64,000 nt of DNA from Ascochyta rabiei (GCF_004011695.2 NC_082425.1:992001-1056000), one strand, 5' to 3'; positions 10,117 to 23,410 are shown, counted from the stretch's first letter. Made by a program: numbers and translations. The notes: generated by a model not told the origin, from the sequence alone.

Positions 10117-11859
10117 AAATTTCTACCCTATTATAGCTTGCATTAGCCCACTTTAGCCTTGTATACAGTAGTACAGTATATAATATTATTTAGAAACATC
10201 TTCTATAGCCTTCTTATATGTATGTAAGTTATGTCTAACATTATAGCACTTTGTACAGCGTCTTTAGGTTACTTCCCCTCCTTTAGCGCACACTCGCTTC
10301 TTTGCCTTCTTACTATTACCACGCGCCCTAAACTTAGTTAGAGTAGTTAATTAAAGGCCTTCCTTAGCTGTTAGGACTCCCTCCTGCTGTAATTACTTTC
10401 TTTTATGCAATTTACGTTGCATGGCAGCCTTATTTGCTGCTTAAAGCCTAGTAATCTCCCTTTAAGCTAACACTAGCTTATGCGCTACTATAGCTGCGCC
10501 TTTAGCAAGCTTTTTAAAGGCCTTAACTATTAAAGTTAGTAAGCTGCTTGCATGCCTTTAAATCCTCTCTTAAACTAGTGTTAATTGCGACCCTAATTGT
10601 AGGGTAGTGCTTGGGGTTTAGGACTGCCAGGGCTCATCTTTTACAGTAGGTAGCGGTAGGGTACATAGGCGGACATCAAGACCCATTATAACCCGTTCTG
10701 GGTTAAGGGGGACTATTCTAGCGCCTTAGAAGCCTCCTTAGATATTGCTAGAAGTAAATGTCTCCTTATAGGCGTCTATAAAGCAGAGTAGAAACTTAGT
10801 TTTAGTAATATAAGTAATATAGTTGTGTATAAGATTCTTAGCTTAGCGCCTATATACCTTCTTTAGAGGGGCAAAATAACCTATATCTAGTAGTTGTAAG
10901 AGGTAAAATAAGTATAGAGGCATATACAGTGTAACAATCTTTACTTCCTTACAGTATTATTAGAAGTTAAGGGAGTTGTGGCTCTTATGGCTGTAAATAA
11001 GGAGCAGCTAGTATACTTCTTAGGTGCGCGTCTTTGTATAGGCATTAAAGTGCTTTAACCAGTCTAGACTAAGCTTGCTAGTAGTCTATCTGTTCTTAGA
11101 GACTCTAATAACCCAGTTATAGGGCAGATTGTCCTCTTTATACTAGGCAGAGAGGTAGTTGCAGCCTTTAAAGATAATAAAGGGTAGAATAGCCTACCCT
11201 GTGCTATTAATGCCCTGTATAACTGTTATCCACTCTTAATTACCCTGCTGCACTGCCTTTAGCTGTCCTTAACGCTCTAAGCCTGTAACAACTGCTCCTG
11301 TTAATATCTAGCCTATTATAAAGCCTGTCTTATTAAAGTTGTACGTGTTATTGTCCTAGATACTATACTTAGCTTTAACATTTGCTACAAGCCTAAACTA
11401 GCCCCTAATAATCTCTAGATCCTTACAGAGGGCTCTCTTGTAGTTATACTTGCAATTAAACCTTACTTTAAGGTTAGGGCAGCGCTTAACAAACGTGTTA
11501 GGCCAGTTTATGCCAACATAGCCTATATTATGCTTAGCACGCAAAGAATTAGCTATATTAGCTACAGCAGCCAGCTAAGGGGCAAATCCTTGTGCATCTA
11601 GCTTAAGGATATACTTAGCAATCACGTCCTCCTTAGTCTGGTCTATAATCTGTTAAACTGGCGTATAATTAGCTTGTGCAGGTTGTTCTGTGTATTAAGC
11701 GTGTAGTGTGCTGTAAGGCGTGTTATATATAGCTGCAGCGTGTTATAGGGTAAGTATTGCGTCTTATTTAATTGCCTAGAGCGCAAGCTGTATTGCAGCT
11801 TCTCTTAAGGGCGTAGATTAATATTGTTGTTAAGGCATTGCGTGGTAAGGTAGAGGTTT

Positions 11860-11919
11860 GGTGTGGTCTTGGCAGAGTGATCCGCTCACCCGTTTGATCC
11901 GCTCACCTGTGGAGTACGT
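11860..11919 (-). repeat. Right terminal inverted repeat, copy 1
   Basis: Inverse of 10,057-10,116, ending gtggagtacgt before the duplicated TA. Confidence 0.9.
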
Positions 11920-12095
11920 TAGTATTTTTAAACAGAAAAAGGTTATATTGTATTGAATTTTTTAAAAATTCTAAGCATTCTCAAGATACAGCTTTTTGAA
12001 AAATCTCACTACGCTAAGAGATTGTAAAAGAAAATCTATTATAGACTTATAGAGCTAGCTATACTCTCTATCTTTAGTACTAGATATCTTTAATA
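11920..12095. other. AT-rich spacer between two head-to-head DNA transposons
   Basis: About 175 bp separates the 5' ends of copies 1 and 2. It is very AT-rich (tttttaaaaattc), has no gene and no similarity I can see to the elements. It may be remaining host DNA. Confidence 0.6.
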
Positions 12096-13742
12096 ACGTA
12101 CTCCACAGTCGAGCGGATCACACAATCGAGCAGATCACTCTGCCAAGACCACACTAAACCTCCACCCTACTACGCAATGCCTTAACAACAACACTAATCT
12201 ACGCCCTTAAGAGAAGCTGTAATATAGCTTACGCTTTAGGCTATCTAATAAGACGTAACACTTACACTATAACGCGCTGTAGCTATATATAACGCACCTT
12301 ACAGCACACTACACACTTAATATACAGGACAACCTACATAAGCTAATTATACCCTAAATTAACAGAATATAGATTAGACTAAGGAGAACGTAATTACTAA
12401 GTATATCCTTAAGCTAGACGCATAAGGATTTACCCCTTAGCTAGCTGCTATAGCTAATATAGCTAAATCTTTGTATACTAAGTGTAATATAGGCTATATT
12501 AGTATAAACTAGCCTAATATATTTATTAAGTGCTGCCCTAACCTTAAAGTAAAGTTTAATTGTAAGTACAACTATAAGAGAGCCCTCTATAAGGATCTAG
12601 AGATTATTAGGGGCTAGTTTAGGCTTATAGCAAATGTTAAAGCTAAGTATAGTATCTAAGATAATAACATATACAACTTTAATAAGACAGGCTTTATAAT
12701 AGGCTAGATATTAATAGGAGCAGTTATTATAGGCTTAGAGCGTTAAGGACAACTAAAGGTAGTGTAGTAGGGTAACTAGGAGTAGACAATAGTTATATAG
12801 GGCATTAACAGCACAGGATAGGCTATTCTACCCTTTATTATCTTTAAAGGCTGTAACTACCTCTCTACCTAGTACAAAGAGCCTAATCTGCCCTACAACT
12901 AGGTTATTAGAGTCTCTAAGAACAGATAGACTACTAATAAGCTTAGTCTAGACTAGTTAAAGCACTTTAATGCCTATACAAAGACGCGCACCTAAGGAGT
13001 ATACTAGCTGCTCCTTATTAATAGCTATAAGAGCTATAACTCCCTTAACTTCTAACAATACTATAAGGAAGTAAACATTATTATACTATATATGCCTCTA
13101 CACTTATTACACCTCTTACAGCTACTAGATATAGGCTATTTTACCCCTTTAAAGAAGGTATATAGGCGCTAAACTAAAAATCTTATATATAACTATATTA
13201 CTTATATTACTAAAACTAAGTTCCTACTATACTTTATAGGTGCCTATAAGGAGACATTTACTTCTAGCAATATCTAAGAAGGCTTCTAAGGCGCTAGAAT
13301 AGTCCCCTTTAACCTAGAACAGGTTATAATAGGTCTTAATATCTGCCTACATACCCTACTGCTACCTACTATAGAAGATAAGCCCTAGCAGTCCTAAACC
13401 CTAAGCACTACCCTGTAATTAGGGTTGTAATTAACGCTAGTTTAAGAGAGGATTTAAAGGCATATAAGCAGCTTACTAACTTTAATAGTTAAGGCCTTTA
13501 AAAAGCTTACTAAAGGCGCAGCTATAGTAGCGTATAAGCTAGTGTTAGCTTAAAGGGAGATTACTAGGCTTTAAGCAGTAAATAAGGCTGCTATATAACG
13601 TAAATTGTATAAAAGAAAGTAGTTATAGCAGAAGAAAGTCTTAACAGCTAAGGAAGGCCTTTAATTAACTACTCTAACTAAGTTTAGGGCGCGTAGTAAT
13701 AGTAAGAAGGCAAAGAAGTAAGTGCGTGCTAAAGGAGGTAAG
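12096..13742 (+). mobile_element. pogo/Fot1-like DNA transposon, copy 2, 3' end displaced by element A1
   Basis: It starts acgtactccac after a TA at 12,094-95, opposite in orientation to copy 1. The frame is readable through stops: a CENPB-like region, the TGFI motif near 12,690, and the DDE core. Homology to copies 1 and 3 stops at gaggtaag (13,735-13,742), where the A1 LTR begins, shortly before the CCHC knuckle. The missing 3' end is not seen later in the window, so it is probably beyond the nested stack. Confidence 0.85.
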
Positions 13743-13941
13743 TGTAAGGGCGCTGTAGGCAGGCAATGGAGCAGAGCGAGATAGGACAAATAATAGGGTA
13801 ATATTTAAGAGATAAGACAAATCCTTAATAGATAAGTCTTAAGGTTTGTGAATATTATATACGTGTGTGGCTAGTAGGTCCCTAGGCTTAGCCTAGGACC
13901 TAGCTAAGGTATCTCCTAGTGTAGGGAGAATACTTGTAACA
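13743..13941 (-). repeat. LTR of element A1
   Basis: 199 bp, tgtaagggcgctg...cttgtaaca; TG..CA ends. Homologous to 26,172-26,369 and 34,156-34,354. The upstream 5 bp are gtaag; the partner duplicate would lie outside the window. Confidence 0.9.
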
Positions 13942-15199
13942 ATAGCCCCCACCTCTTTAAAGGTTTGTCCTAAACTATAGAGAGGTCTCTAGCAATATTA
14001 TTAAGCTCTAGAAAAACCTCCTGTAGAGGGAAAAACTTAGTAGGAGAAATATAGCGCTAGTAGGAGTCTATTAGTTAGCGTCTATAGGGATAGGAAGCTG
14101 TTTAGCACGTAATAGACGCTAGCAATCCTATCCTCCTAACATTTGCTTAGTAAGCGACTAGGGCAGTAGTGCTGCGCAGCTAGGTAGACAAGTCTTATTT
14201 ATAAGAGACTAGCTAAGGCTAAGTCTTCCCTTATACCTTTATTAGCTGCTAGTTAGTAAGCTATTACTTCTGCTAGACGTTACTATAAATAACGCCTTAG
14301 TAGTTATTAGCTCTAAAACCTATATAGCTAAGGCTATAGGAAGCGTAATAATTATACACTAAATAGGTAATATATAAGAGGTATTATTTACTCCCTATAT
14401 AGCGTACGTAGCGCCTAGTACTAGGCTAAGGATTACCCTAGGCGTGCCTGCTGTTTGCTCTCTGTAATCTCCTAAGTAATTAGGTGCCTTAATCCTAAGG
14501 CTGAGGCCCCTAGAGGCGTAAGTGGTTAGACGTTGTCTCTGCCTTATAGGCTAGAGCAGTAAGTCCCTAACTAGTAACGTCTGCAAAAGGATTGCCAGCA
14601 GCTCCTGCAGCCCTGTTCCTGCGCGAACTAGCCTAGGATTTGCTTATTTACAGGGGATCTTATCTGCATGCTAGTAGTGACAGTAAGCTGATAGCCTTGC
14701 TATGCCTAGTGCCTTGCCTAGACCCTTACGCAGTATAGTCTAGGCTCTAGCGTTTATTTATAATATAAACCTTAGGTAAGATTACTAGTTACCCTTCTAG
14801 TAGTTAATAGACCTATGCCTAGATATTTATAATAAGAATTATCTTCCTGTATAGTAGATTGTAACAGGTAAGAGAGTAGTAAGAGGTTAGGTTATTACTA
14901 GAGAGCTGCTAGGTAGAGGGAATTTAGCGTATATAAGGACTATATCTGCTTACTTATAGTGCCTTATTATCTCTACACCTTAATCTATATCTACCTTCTA
15001 GCCCTTACCCTCTATACTATAATGCCCCTTCTAACATATATCTCCTATAAGGCTCTGCCTAACTATGTCTACTAGCTACCTAAGAGCATACAGCCCTAGC
15101 TGTTGCTTTTATAGTACTAGTGCTGTACCAGCATTATGTACTTAACTACCTTATCTAAGAGTAACCCTAATAGCACTATCTTGTCCTTTATCTGTGTCT

Positions 15200-16150
15200 T
15201 TTGTTAGCCTAGTAGGTATAGGCTTTATAAGGACAACTTTAGCATATACCCCTATTATGTCTAATTAAAGAAAGAGAGGTATATTAAGGTATTTCCTGCA
15301 CTACCCTAGTGTCTACTCCTACTAAATTTTATAGATTAACCCTGTTTTCTGTTAAGCCTATAATATACTTAATTTCTTAATTGAGCATGCCCTCTGTAAG
15401 ACAAATAATAAGACAGTTACCTAAGGTAACTAGGTAACTAATAATAATGTAATTGCTTAGGTGTAGGCGTACTAGCAGACTACCTATAACTACACTAAAG
15501 CTTATTATAATAGCTTTATTGCCTATAATGCTGTAGTTTATTACTATATTAATAAGTCTAGTCTAAGTAAGACTAAGTACGCTTAAGCCTGTTAGGTTTC
15601 TTAGTTATATAACCTTAAGCAGTACATTATAGGTATTTTTCCTCCCCCTCTTTCTTATATAGAGCTAACTTATTATAAGCTATAGTTAGGACTATTAGTG
15701 CAAAGCTTCCTAATAACGTTATAATTAACAGCATAATTAAGAATTACTTCTAGAAGCTAGGTAGTGCTTATAACGTAGAAAAGCAGTAGTACTATTATAG
15801 TACTAACCTGCCTTCTACTATTTAGGCTCTGTTAGCTCCTTTTAAGCAGTTTTTGTTGTCTCTAACTAAACCTACCCTAGGTAGTTATTGTTGTTGCAGC
15901 CCCTCCTATAAGATAAGCCCTTCTAAGGGTTACAGAGGAGCTGCTTAAGCTGTAGTTGTAGTTATAAAGACCCTCTATTCCTATAATACTTCTTAATAGA
16001 CTAGTAGATAATAATAAAACTCTCCTCTCCTATAAATGTGCTAGTCTTTGCTAGTAATGTATTAGATAGACGCTAGGCCTCCTTTAGCCTCTAGTTGCAC
16101 AAGTCCTAGGACTATCTATCCTTACTTTTAGCTATTTTAGAGTAGGGCTT
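15200..16150 (+). pseudogene. Antisense Cys-rich gene of A1 (decayed)
   Basis: Second copy of the gene described at 27,600-28,560, opposite to A1 pol. The same intron boundaries occur (gtatttcctgcac...ctaaattttatag before attaaccctg, near 15,285-15,335). Several Cys codons have become Tyr (tgc/tgt to tac/tat), as expected from TpG-to-TpA change. Comparing the two copies recovers the Cys positions. Confidence 0.6.
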
Positions 16151-16803
16151 ATAAGGCGGGCTTCTAAGAACGTCTCCTCTTTTGCTTTAGTTGTGCTAGT
16201 CTGTTAGTTATAGGGCAGCCTACTCTTAATAGATTACCTGCCTAAGCGTATTAGTGATAATCCTAAAGGATCTTATTGCAGTAGTTAAGGTTCTTAAGTG
16301 GTTCCTAGGTAGCTTCTTTATTTAGCTAACCTAGCTACTTAACCCTGTACTCTCTTCCCTAGGCAGTAGTATCTCTGTATAACAGTATACCTTTAACTTT
16401 AAACCTATTACTATGTAAGACGTCTTCTAGTATACTAATAGGACCTAGCTAGAACCTACTACTTATAAGGGGTTCCCTCTAGTGCTTAAGGAGTAATATG
16501 TTAAATACTAGGTGCACTCTATCTATAGATAGGGGCAGCTTTAGCTTATATACTAGCTTACCTACCTTCTTAATTACTACAAATAGCCTAAGGTATTAAG
16601 CGTTAAACTTCTTAGAAGGACAGCTTGTTATTAGGTTCTTAGCCTAAAGGAGAACAGAGTCTCTCTTAGCAAAGTGTTGTTTAGACTATTTTATGTTGTA
16701 TTACTAGGTGTTACCCTTTTATATATACTCTAAGGCCTCCTTTACTATTCTCTATATCTTATACTAATTTAATAGGCAGCTAGTAACCTACTAGCGTAGT
16801 TCT

Positions 16804-17005
16804 TGTTAGGCGCTAGGCCCGGGGGTACCTCTGCCAGTCTTGGCGAGCTACTATAGGGCTAGCCAGCCTGGACTATATAAAGGTGTTAGAGGTTATTACT
16901 AATACTCTAGTAATTAGTCTTGTTACTACACACTACGTACCTTAATACACCTGCTATCCTCTTTAACCCTATCCTCCCTTGTAATTGCCTTGTACACTCT
17001 TTATA
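16804..17005 (+). repeat. 5' LTR of element C
   Basis: 202 bp starting tgttaggcgctaggcccggg. Equal in length to the 3' LTR, with scattered C/T and G/A differences. Confidence 0.93.
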
Positions 17006-17289
17006 TTCTAATTACTCTAATATTATAATTAAAGATAGACCTAAGCTACTATAAGTATTAAACTAAATTATCTAGGCTTACTGTCCTTAGAGAGGGACTA
17101 AGACAACCTACCTGTAGGAGAGCTAGTAGAGCGTAAGGTAACACCTCCCTCTGCAGATAAGGAGATACCTTAACAGACACTAAGTGTCTATAGTGCCTTA
17201 AGAGGATCTGTAGGTCCTCTAGGTAGTACACCTTACCCTAGAATTTGCATCTGTAGGGCAGCTTTAGCTAGAGAAAGCTAGAATAGCCT

Positions 17290-18290
17290 AGAAGTAGGTA
17301 ATTAACAACAGGAGTTAGAAAACTTACGTAAATAGTTATAAGAGATAAAAGACTGTAAGAAACTTTCCTCTTTTTATAAACTTAGACGCAAATACAATAA
17401 AGGAGATCTAGTAATAATCTTATCCTTCTAAAAAGTACTAGAAGAGGTAGAGAAACTATAATCTTCCCTATCTATAAATCTTCTATAACCTAAACCCCTA
17501 TAGAAGTACGTAAAGCGCAACTGCGCTAAATATAACTGTTAAAAGAGAGATTATAAGGGATACTTCCTCTAATCCTTAGTTAATTTCCTTATAGAGGAAT
17601 AAAAGATTAACTTTAGTATAAGGTACCTCTTAGAGAACCTAAAAACGTTATAGTAGGCCTACTACACAACTAACTACTGTAATTAGCTAACCTAGGAACT
17701 AACATAGCAAGAGCTAAAAAGAATTATGCTAGATACTCTAGGAACGCTAGCTAAACACAAGTAAGCAGCGTACAAATCCTTAAAGCAATACAAGTAGCAG
17801 AAATCCTAGTCTTCTATAGATCTGTTAGATTTTATACATCTACTATGGGAGGAACTAGGTAACTTATATATGCTAGAGCTTTAAGTCCTAGAATATATTG
17901 CTGTACTGCTCCCTAGTATATAAAAGGACTTATTCCTTATCCTCTATAATTAAAGGGATATAATCCTAAAGGTAGAGGAACAAGCTAACATTATTAACTA
18001 GAGACTAGGTTAGCATGGCTAACAGCTACCTAAGAAGACTCTAGCTAAGGGCAAGATAACTAACAAAGGACTATAGAAGCACTAATTTAGTAACTCTAGG
18101 TTAGAGGGAATATAAAAACCCTAAAAAAGTTATTTAAGTCTAAGAAGTTCTGTAAGGAGCTAGTAAAGGGCAAAAAGGGCTAAGACAGGCTACATAAGAC
18201 CTAAAACGCATGCCTTAAGTACAGAGAAACTAGTTACTACTGCCCTAACTGCCTAAAGCTAAAGTTAAACTAAAAAGACCCTGCTCTAGA
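17290..18290 (+). pseudogene. gag of element C
   Basis: Reading through TAG/TAA gives a Gln/Lys/Leu-rich helical protein (QELENLRK, KYNKGDLVIILSF, LDFIHLLWEELGNLYMLEL) and ends with a Cys cluster near 18,205-18,265 (ACLK, YYCPNC) that fits a decayed zinc knuckle. Position and content fit Gag. Confidence 0.65.
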
Positions 18291-18389
18291 TAATTTAGGA
18301 AAAGATAAGGGACCTAAGAGCTAATCTCCTCTCTTGTAGCCTATATTAAATTATCTAAGAAGAAGAAGAAAAATATCTCTCTTTATAAG

Positions 18390-21300
18390 GTAGTGTACCT
18401 AGAACATATATGCCTACTTATAGTTAAAGCATCTATAGGTAATACAAAGAATGTAGAAGCCTTAATAGATAGAGGGTTACAACTAAACTTAATTTTAGTT
18501 CTCCTAGTAAAGGAGCAGGATCTAGAGGTTATACTATTAAATAAAATAGTAGCTAAAGGTGTAGGTAGAGCAGAACTGCCTATCTATAGAGTAACTACAG
18601 CAGAAGTATGTATTATTAACTCCTGTGGAAGACAGGAGGTCTAACAGATACCTTTTGTAGTTACAGACCTACAAAGGTACAAGATATACCTTAGATTACC
18701 CTACATTAACTAGACAAACCCTAAGCTAAGCTATTTAAGCTAGTGTATACTCTTCTAAGGGAAGAAGTATAGGAACTCTCCTAAACTAGAGAAAATAGTG
18801 TTAGAAGATGCTAAAGAGTTTAAACGCACTATAAGAAGTCCCTTAGTAGACGTTTATATATATATAGTAAACTTAGTAGGTACATATAACCTAATATCTG
18901 CTAAAAAGAGCCTAATTCTAGAAGTGTATTGCAAATATGCGCACTTAGGATTAGAGGATAATGCTTAGGTCCTACTAGAGTATAGAGAGTATAACCTAGT
19001 AATTAAGATTATAGAAGAAGCTACTTCCCCCTACTAACTGTTATACGGTCTATCTGTAACAGAATTAGAGATACTTAGGAAGTATCTAGCAGAATATCTA
19101 TAATGTAGCTGGATACAACACTTAAGGTTGCTAGCAGGGGCGCCTATTCTCTTTTTAAAGAAAAAAGACAGTAACCTATAACTATGTGTAGACTATAGAG
19201 GTCTAAACAAGATAACAGTTAAAAACTACTATCTATTACTACTAATTATAGAGTTACTAGAACAACTAGCGTATGCTAAGTTCTATACTAAACTAGATAT
19301 ACGTAAGGCGTATTACTGTATCTAAATTAAAGAAGGGGATAAGTAGAAGACTGCTTTTTAAACTAGGTATAGACATTTTAAGTACACAGTAATACTATTT
19401 AGACTTACAAATGCTCCTCTCTAATTTTAGGCCTATATAAACAAGGCACTAATAGGATTAGTTAATATAACTTATATTGTGTATCTAGACAACATATTAG
19501 TATACTCTAAGACAGAGGAAGACTACGTTAGACATGTTAAGGAGGTCTTAGAGAGGCTTTGTAAAGCAAACCTCTATATGCGCTTAGATAAGTATAAATA
19601 GCACTGTTAACACACAGAGTACCTTAGGTACATAGTCTTACCTAAAGGGGTAAGCATTAACCTAGACAGGGTTAAAACAATCTAAGAATTGCTAATCCTG
19701 CGCATAGTCTGTAATATCTAAGTATTTATAGGCTTTATAAACTACTATTAGAGATTTATTATAGGGTTTTCTAAATTAGCCTTGCTATTAACCTAATTAA
19801 CCTAGAAAGGGCTAAATTTGGCTAAATCTGGTTAAGTAATAAGGAAGGAGGAGAGTTAGCCTCTTAAGCTAAGTAAAGAATCCCTATAAGCTTTCTAGAA
19901 TATAAAGGATTTATTTATTAACGTACCTATCTTAGTTTATTTTATACCTAGGAGACAGACTAGGATAGAAGTAGATGCCTCTAGAGGCGCTATCTTAGGA
20001 ATCCTCAGTTAACTAGTCCCTAGGGAGGGGAAGCCGGCCTAATAGAGGCCTGTAGACTTCTATTTAAAGAAGTTAATCTAAGCAGAGTATGACTATAATA
20101 CTTACAACTAGGAACTTCTTGCAATTGTCTAGAGCCTACAGTATTAGCAAAGATACCTAGACAGTACCTTCTTTAAGATCTTAACAGATTACTAAAACCT
20201 AAAGTAGTTTATAGAGACAAAGGTTCTTAGCTATTAGCAAGTAAGGGCATACTTAGTGTTATCTAAGTTTAACTTTATAATTACTTATTACCTAGGGTCT
20301 ACAAACCCTATAGATAGACCCTTACAGCGTCCTAATTACATAAGAAAGGCGTAAGACCCCTTATAAAAGTACAATAAGGCTTTTATATAACTACTTTAGG
20401 AGATCCTAACTAGAGGGAACTCTAATACTCCCCTAGTAGTAGCTATAACCCTTTGTTTGTCTATAAAAGGAAGAAAGGACATAAGGAATCTTAAAAGAGA
20501 AGAATTAAGAGAGAACAGTTAGACAGAGCTAACAACAGACTTAGACAATACAGACAAACTCTCTAGCACTAAAAAAGAGTTAAGCAACGTTAAAATAGGA
20601 CAAAATGACCTAGAAAAAGATAATACAGCTAAGGAGAGGCGCATCTTGCTTATAAGGCTGAAAGATAAAGTGTAAGTTATTAAAGAATATTATAATAACC
20701 TAATATTAGGACACTTTAGAGCATAAAGGACCTTAGAGAAGATTCAGCGTAGATACACCTAGAAGGGCATTAATAAGGATGTATCTAACTACTACTACAA
20801 CTGCTTAGTATGTAGGAGATTAACTGCTACCTAACATAAACTGTATAGGTTATTATAACTTTTACTAGTGCTAAGCTAACTATAGAAAGACGTAACAATA
20901 GATTTTATTACAGAATTACCCTCTAGTAAGGTGGCTAGGCTGGTGTATAACTCTATACTAGTAGTAGTATATAAATTAACTAAAATGTTACACTACATAC
21001 TAGCTAGAGCTAATTAGGATAGAAAAGATCTAGCACATACCTAGATTAGAGAAATTATCTGCTTACACAGCGGACTAGCATAAATTATCTTAGATTAGGG
21101 GCTGCTAATAAACTTAAAGACGTAGGAAACCTTTAACTACTATTTAAACTTAAGAAAAGTCTTAACGTTAGCCTATTATCCCCAGACAGATAGCTAAACA
21201 GAAAGGTAAAATCAGACTCTTAAACAGTACTTACGTTACTATTATACTCTAGAATAAGACAACTAGGCCCTATAGATTTTAATTATAGAATTTGCATATA

Positions 21301-21985
21301 ATAATAGTATTTACGCATCTATAAATGTAACACCTTTCTAAGCCTGTTACAGTATAGATCTAAGGAGCACAGATTAGCCTACTTTAGTATTAAAAGGCAG
21401 AGAATCTCCCCTTGCAAAGAAATTAGCTGCTAGAGTTATTGCCTTACAGGCTACCTGTAAAGCAAATATAGAAAAGTTAAACAAGTATTAAAAGAAACAC
21501 TTAGATAAGAAACAACTACTAGCACCCTTTAAAGTAGGCAACAAAGTACTAGTCTCTAGTAAGAACATTAGGACAGTACGCCTAAAAAAGAAGCTAGACT
21601 AGAAATACCTAGGACCTAGAACTATTGCAGCCTAGATTAGTTCTAGTGTATACAGAGTAGACCTGCTAGGAATAAAAGGGATCTATCTAGTATTCTATAC
21701 GTTACTGCTAGACCTATATATACTAAGAAGTTAACTCCTAATTATATAGAAACAAATACAAGAACCTATAGTTAAAGGGGAAGAGAAGGTGTAGGATATA
21801 GAGAAAGTCCTTAACAGAAGGCAACTAGACAACAGACAGTAGGAATACCTTATTAAGTAGGACAGATTTCCTAACTTAGAAAATTCCTAGGAAATTAGCA
21901 CAAATCTTTCTAAAGAAGTGCTAAAATAATACTAGAAAACTATAAAGTAACTGCTTAGACTGCGTAATAAGACGTTAAGGTTAAA
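18390..21985 (+). pseudogene. pol of element C (PR-RT-RNaseH-IN-chromodomain)
   Basis: Domains in order: a retropepsin-like segment ALIDRGLQLNLI (about 18,460); reverse transcriptase with [27 protein letters not shown] and VYLDNILVYSK (YLDD decayed to YLDN) to about 19,600; RNase H with IEVDASRGAILG (about 19,970); integrase with a His/Cys zinc region, DFITELP and YYPQTDS up to about 21,720; and a chromodomain (EYLIK, DRFP, LENS) near 21,840-21,900. The domain order is that of Ty3/gypsy chromoviruses, which insert their cDNA into chromatin recognised by the chromodomain. No intact frame longer than about 85 codons remains. Confidence 0.9.
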
Positions 21986-22399
21986 GTTAAAAAAAGGGGG
22001 GGACTAAAAAGGCTAAATACCTTTACTTAATTATGATTTTTCCCTATAGGGGTTTTTTAATTAATAAGTGTTTAATAGTTTACGCTAAGGGAAAACATAA
22101 CCCTACCTTACCCTAAGAAATACAGACTAGCTAAAGCAGACATCTTTTAGCCTATTATAGCTATTTCTAATACAAGAAGATAAAGAAAGTTATATGCTAT
22201 ATTATACAGTTATAATTATAAGCAAATATAAGAGAATTAGTATAGAAGAACACCTTCTTAGTATTATTTAGAATATCTAAGAGTGTAATACACCTAATTG
22301 CTATATTAGCCTAAAACTGTCTACTAACTACAAACTTAGGTATTATTAATCTAAACCTTCTATTATAAGGAACACCTATTAACTACAGCCTCTACTATA

Positions 22400-23410
22400 G
22401 GCATAAGTGGCAGCCTTGCAACTACTACAAGGCTTCTTAGCAGCAGTAGCGGCAGCGGCAGCGTCGGCGGCGGCCTGTTTAGCAGCCTCCTGCTCCTCTT
22501 GTTCCTCCTAGAGCTAACTAAGGGTCTTTCTAGTGCCTGTAATCTGGTACTTTAACTAAAAGAAGTTAGATATTATTAAAATAGGTTAAAACGTGCTATA
22601 ATACCTTCTTGCAGGAGGTAATAGGCGCATCTAGATTAGACTCGCTACTGCTCTCCTCTAACAACTTCTTTTGCTTTATCTTAGCCTTAACAGCGCTAGC
22701 CTTAGATTAATCTTGCTTCTTAATATAGATGCTAGACAAGGTTAACTTACGTGCGCAAGTGTTGCTATTATAGAGTGTAAGTAGCTCTTCCTATAGTAAA
22801 TAGTTCCTATAAAGGTTAGATTATACTATAACAAGCTAAAACGTGTTAGAACGTACTCTTAAATTATACGTAGTAACAAGCTAGCCTAGTTAATAATAGA
22901 CTTGCCTATTGTGGTCTTCTTGTTAATAGATATAGGTGTAGTAGTAGCAGGTGTTATAGGGGTAGTCTTAACTCTAGCAGCATTAATAATAGCAGCATAA
23001 GCAGTAGTAACTAGGCGGCGACTAGAGTAAAGGCGCGCTATATTGCTAGAAAGCCTTAAATAGCTGTTAGCGTACTTATTAGGGCCCTAAACATATTAAA
23101 AGATGCTAGAATAAGCTAAAAGGAGACAAAACACGTACTAATAGGTAATTCTTATTGCTATTATAACACTCTCTGTAGCAGTAGGCCTAGGCGTCCCTAT
23201 AACGCAGGCTACCCTACAAAGCTATGTTAGCAGAGAAACAACAGTCCCTATAGACATTACTATTGGCAATGTAGTAAAGACAGAGCATGCAGCACTGCTT
23301 AGCAGTCCTACTGTTCTTAACAATATTAATCTTACAGCAAGCAGGCATTAACATAACAGCTATAGCAAATAGTAGTTAGTAATAGTTAGTATTAGTTAGT
23401 AGTGGGCGGT
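22400..23410 (-). pseudogene. Antisense multi-exon Cys-rich gene in element C
   Basis: It lies between pol and the 3' LTR on the opposite strand. Reading downward: a Cys-rich exon from about 23,400 (VMLMPACCKIN, KQCCMLCLYYI, YRDCCFS, YCYREC) to 23,139; an intron at 23,087-23,138 (gtacgt...gtttag, 52 nt) that joins two codons in phase; an exon with GPNKYANSYLRLSSNIARLY then a Thr/Pro-rich stretch (TTPITPATTTP); an exon with SKASAVKAKIKQKKLLEESS; an intron at 22,556-22,604 (gtatta...atctaac...ttttag, 49 nt), phase 0; and a last exon with EEQEEQEAAKQAAADAAAAA. In-frame stops are few and all TAG/TAA. I do not recognise the family. A Cys-rich head and a charged, Ala-rich coiled-coil-like tail suggest nucleic-acid or protein binding. 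Confidence 0.65.

Larger units (their letters stand above)
10057..11919 (-). mobile_element. pogo/Fot1-like DNA transposon, copy 1 (degenerate)
   Basis: A 1,863-bp element with about 60-bp terminal inverted repeats beginning acgtactccac, flanked by TA at both ends (10,055-56 and 11,920-21), as in Tc1/mariner elements. The transposase reading frame is on the - strand and full of TAG/TAA. By comparison with copy 3 it includes the DDE region and a C-terminal CCHC knuckle near 10,220-10,270. The terminal repeat contains a doubled gggtgagcggatca-type motif that could be a transposase binding site. Inactive. Confidence 0.88.
13743..16803 (-). mobile_element. Gypsy element A1, left segment (3' LTR, antisense gene, pol end)
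   Basis: It begins with a 199-bp LTR, then a polypurine tract on the - strand (complement of cccccacctcttt), so the element reads right to left and this is its 3' end. The 3.06 kb is homologous throughout to 26,172-29,230 of A2. It contains the decayed antisense gene (about 15,200-16,150) and the chromodomain/integrase end of pol. It is interrupted at 16,803 by element C. A1 resumes at 24,102 and again after A2. Confidence 0.9.
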
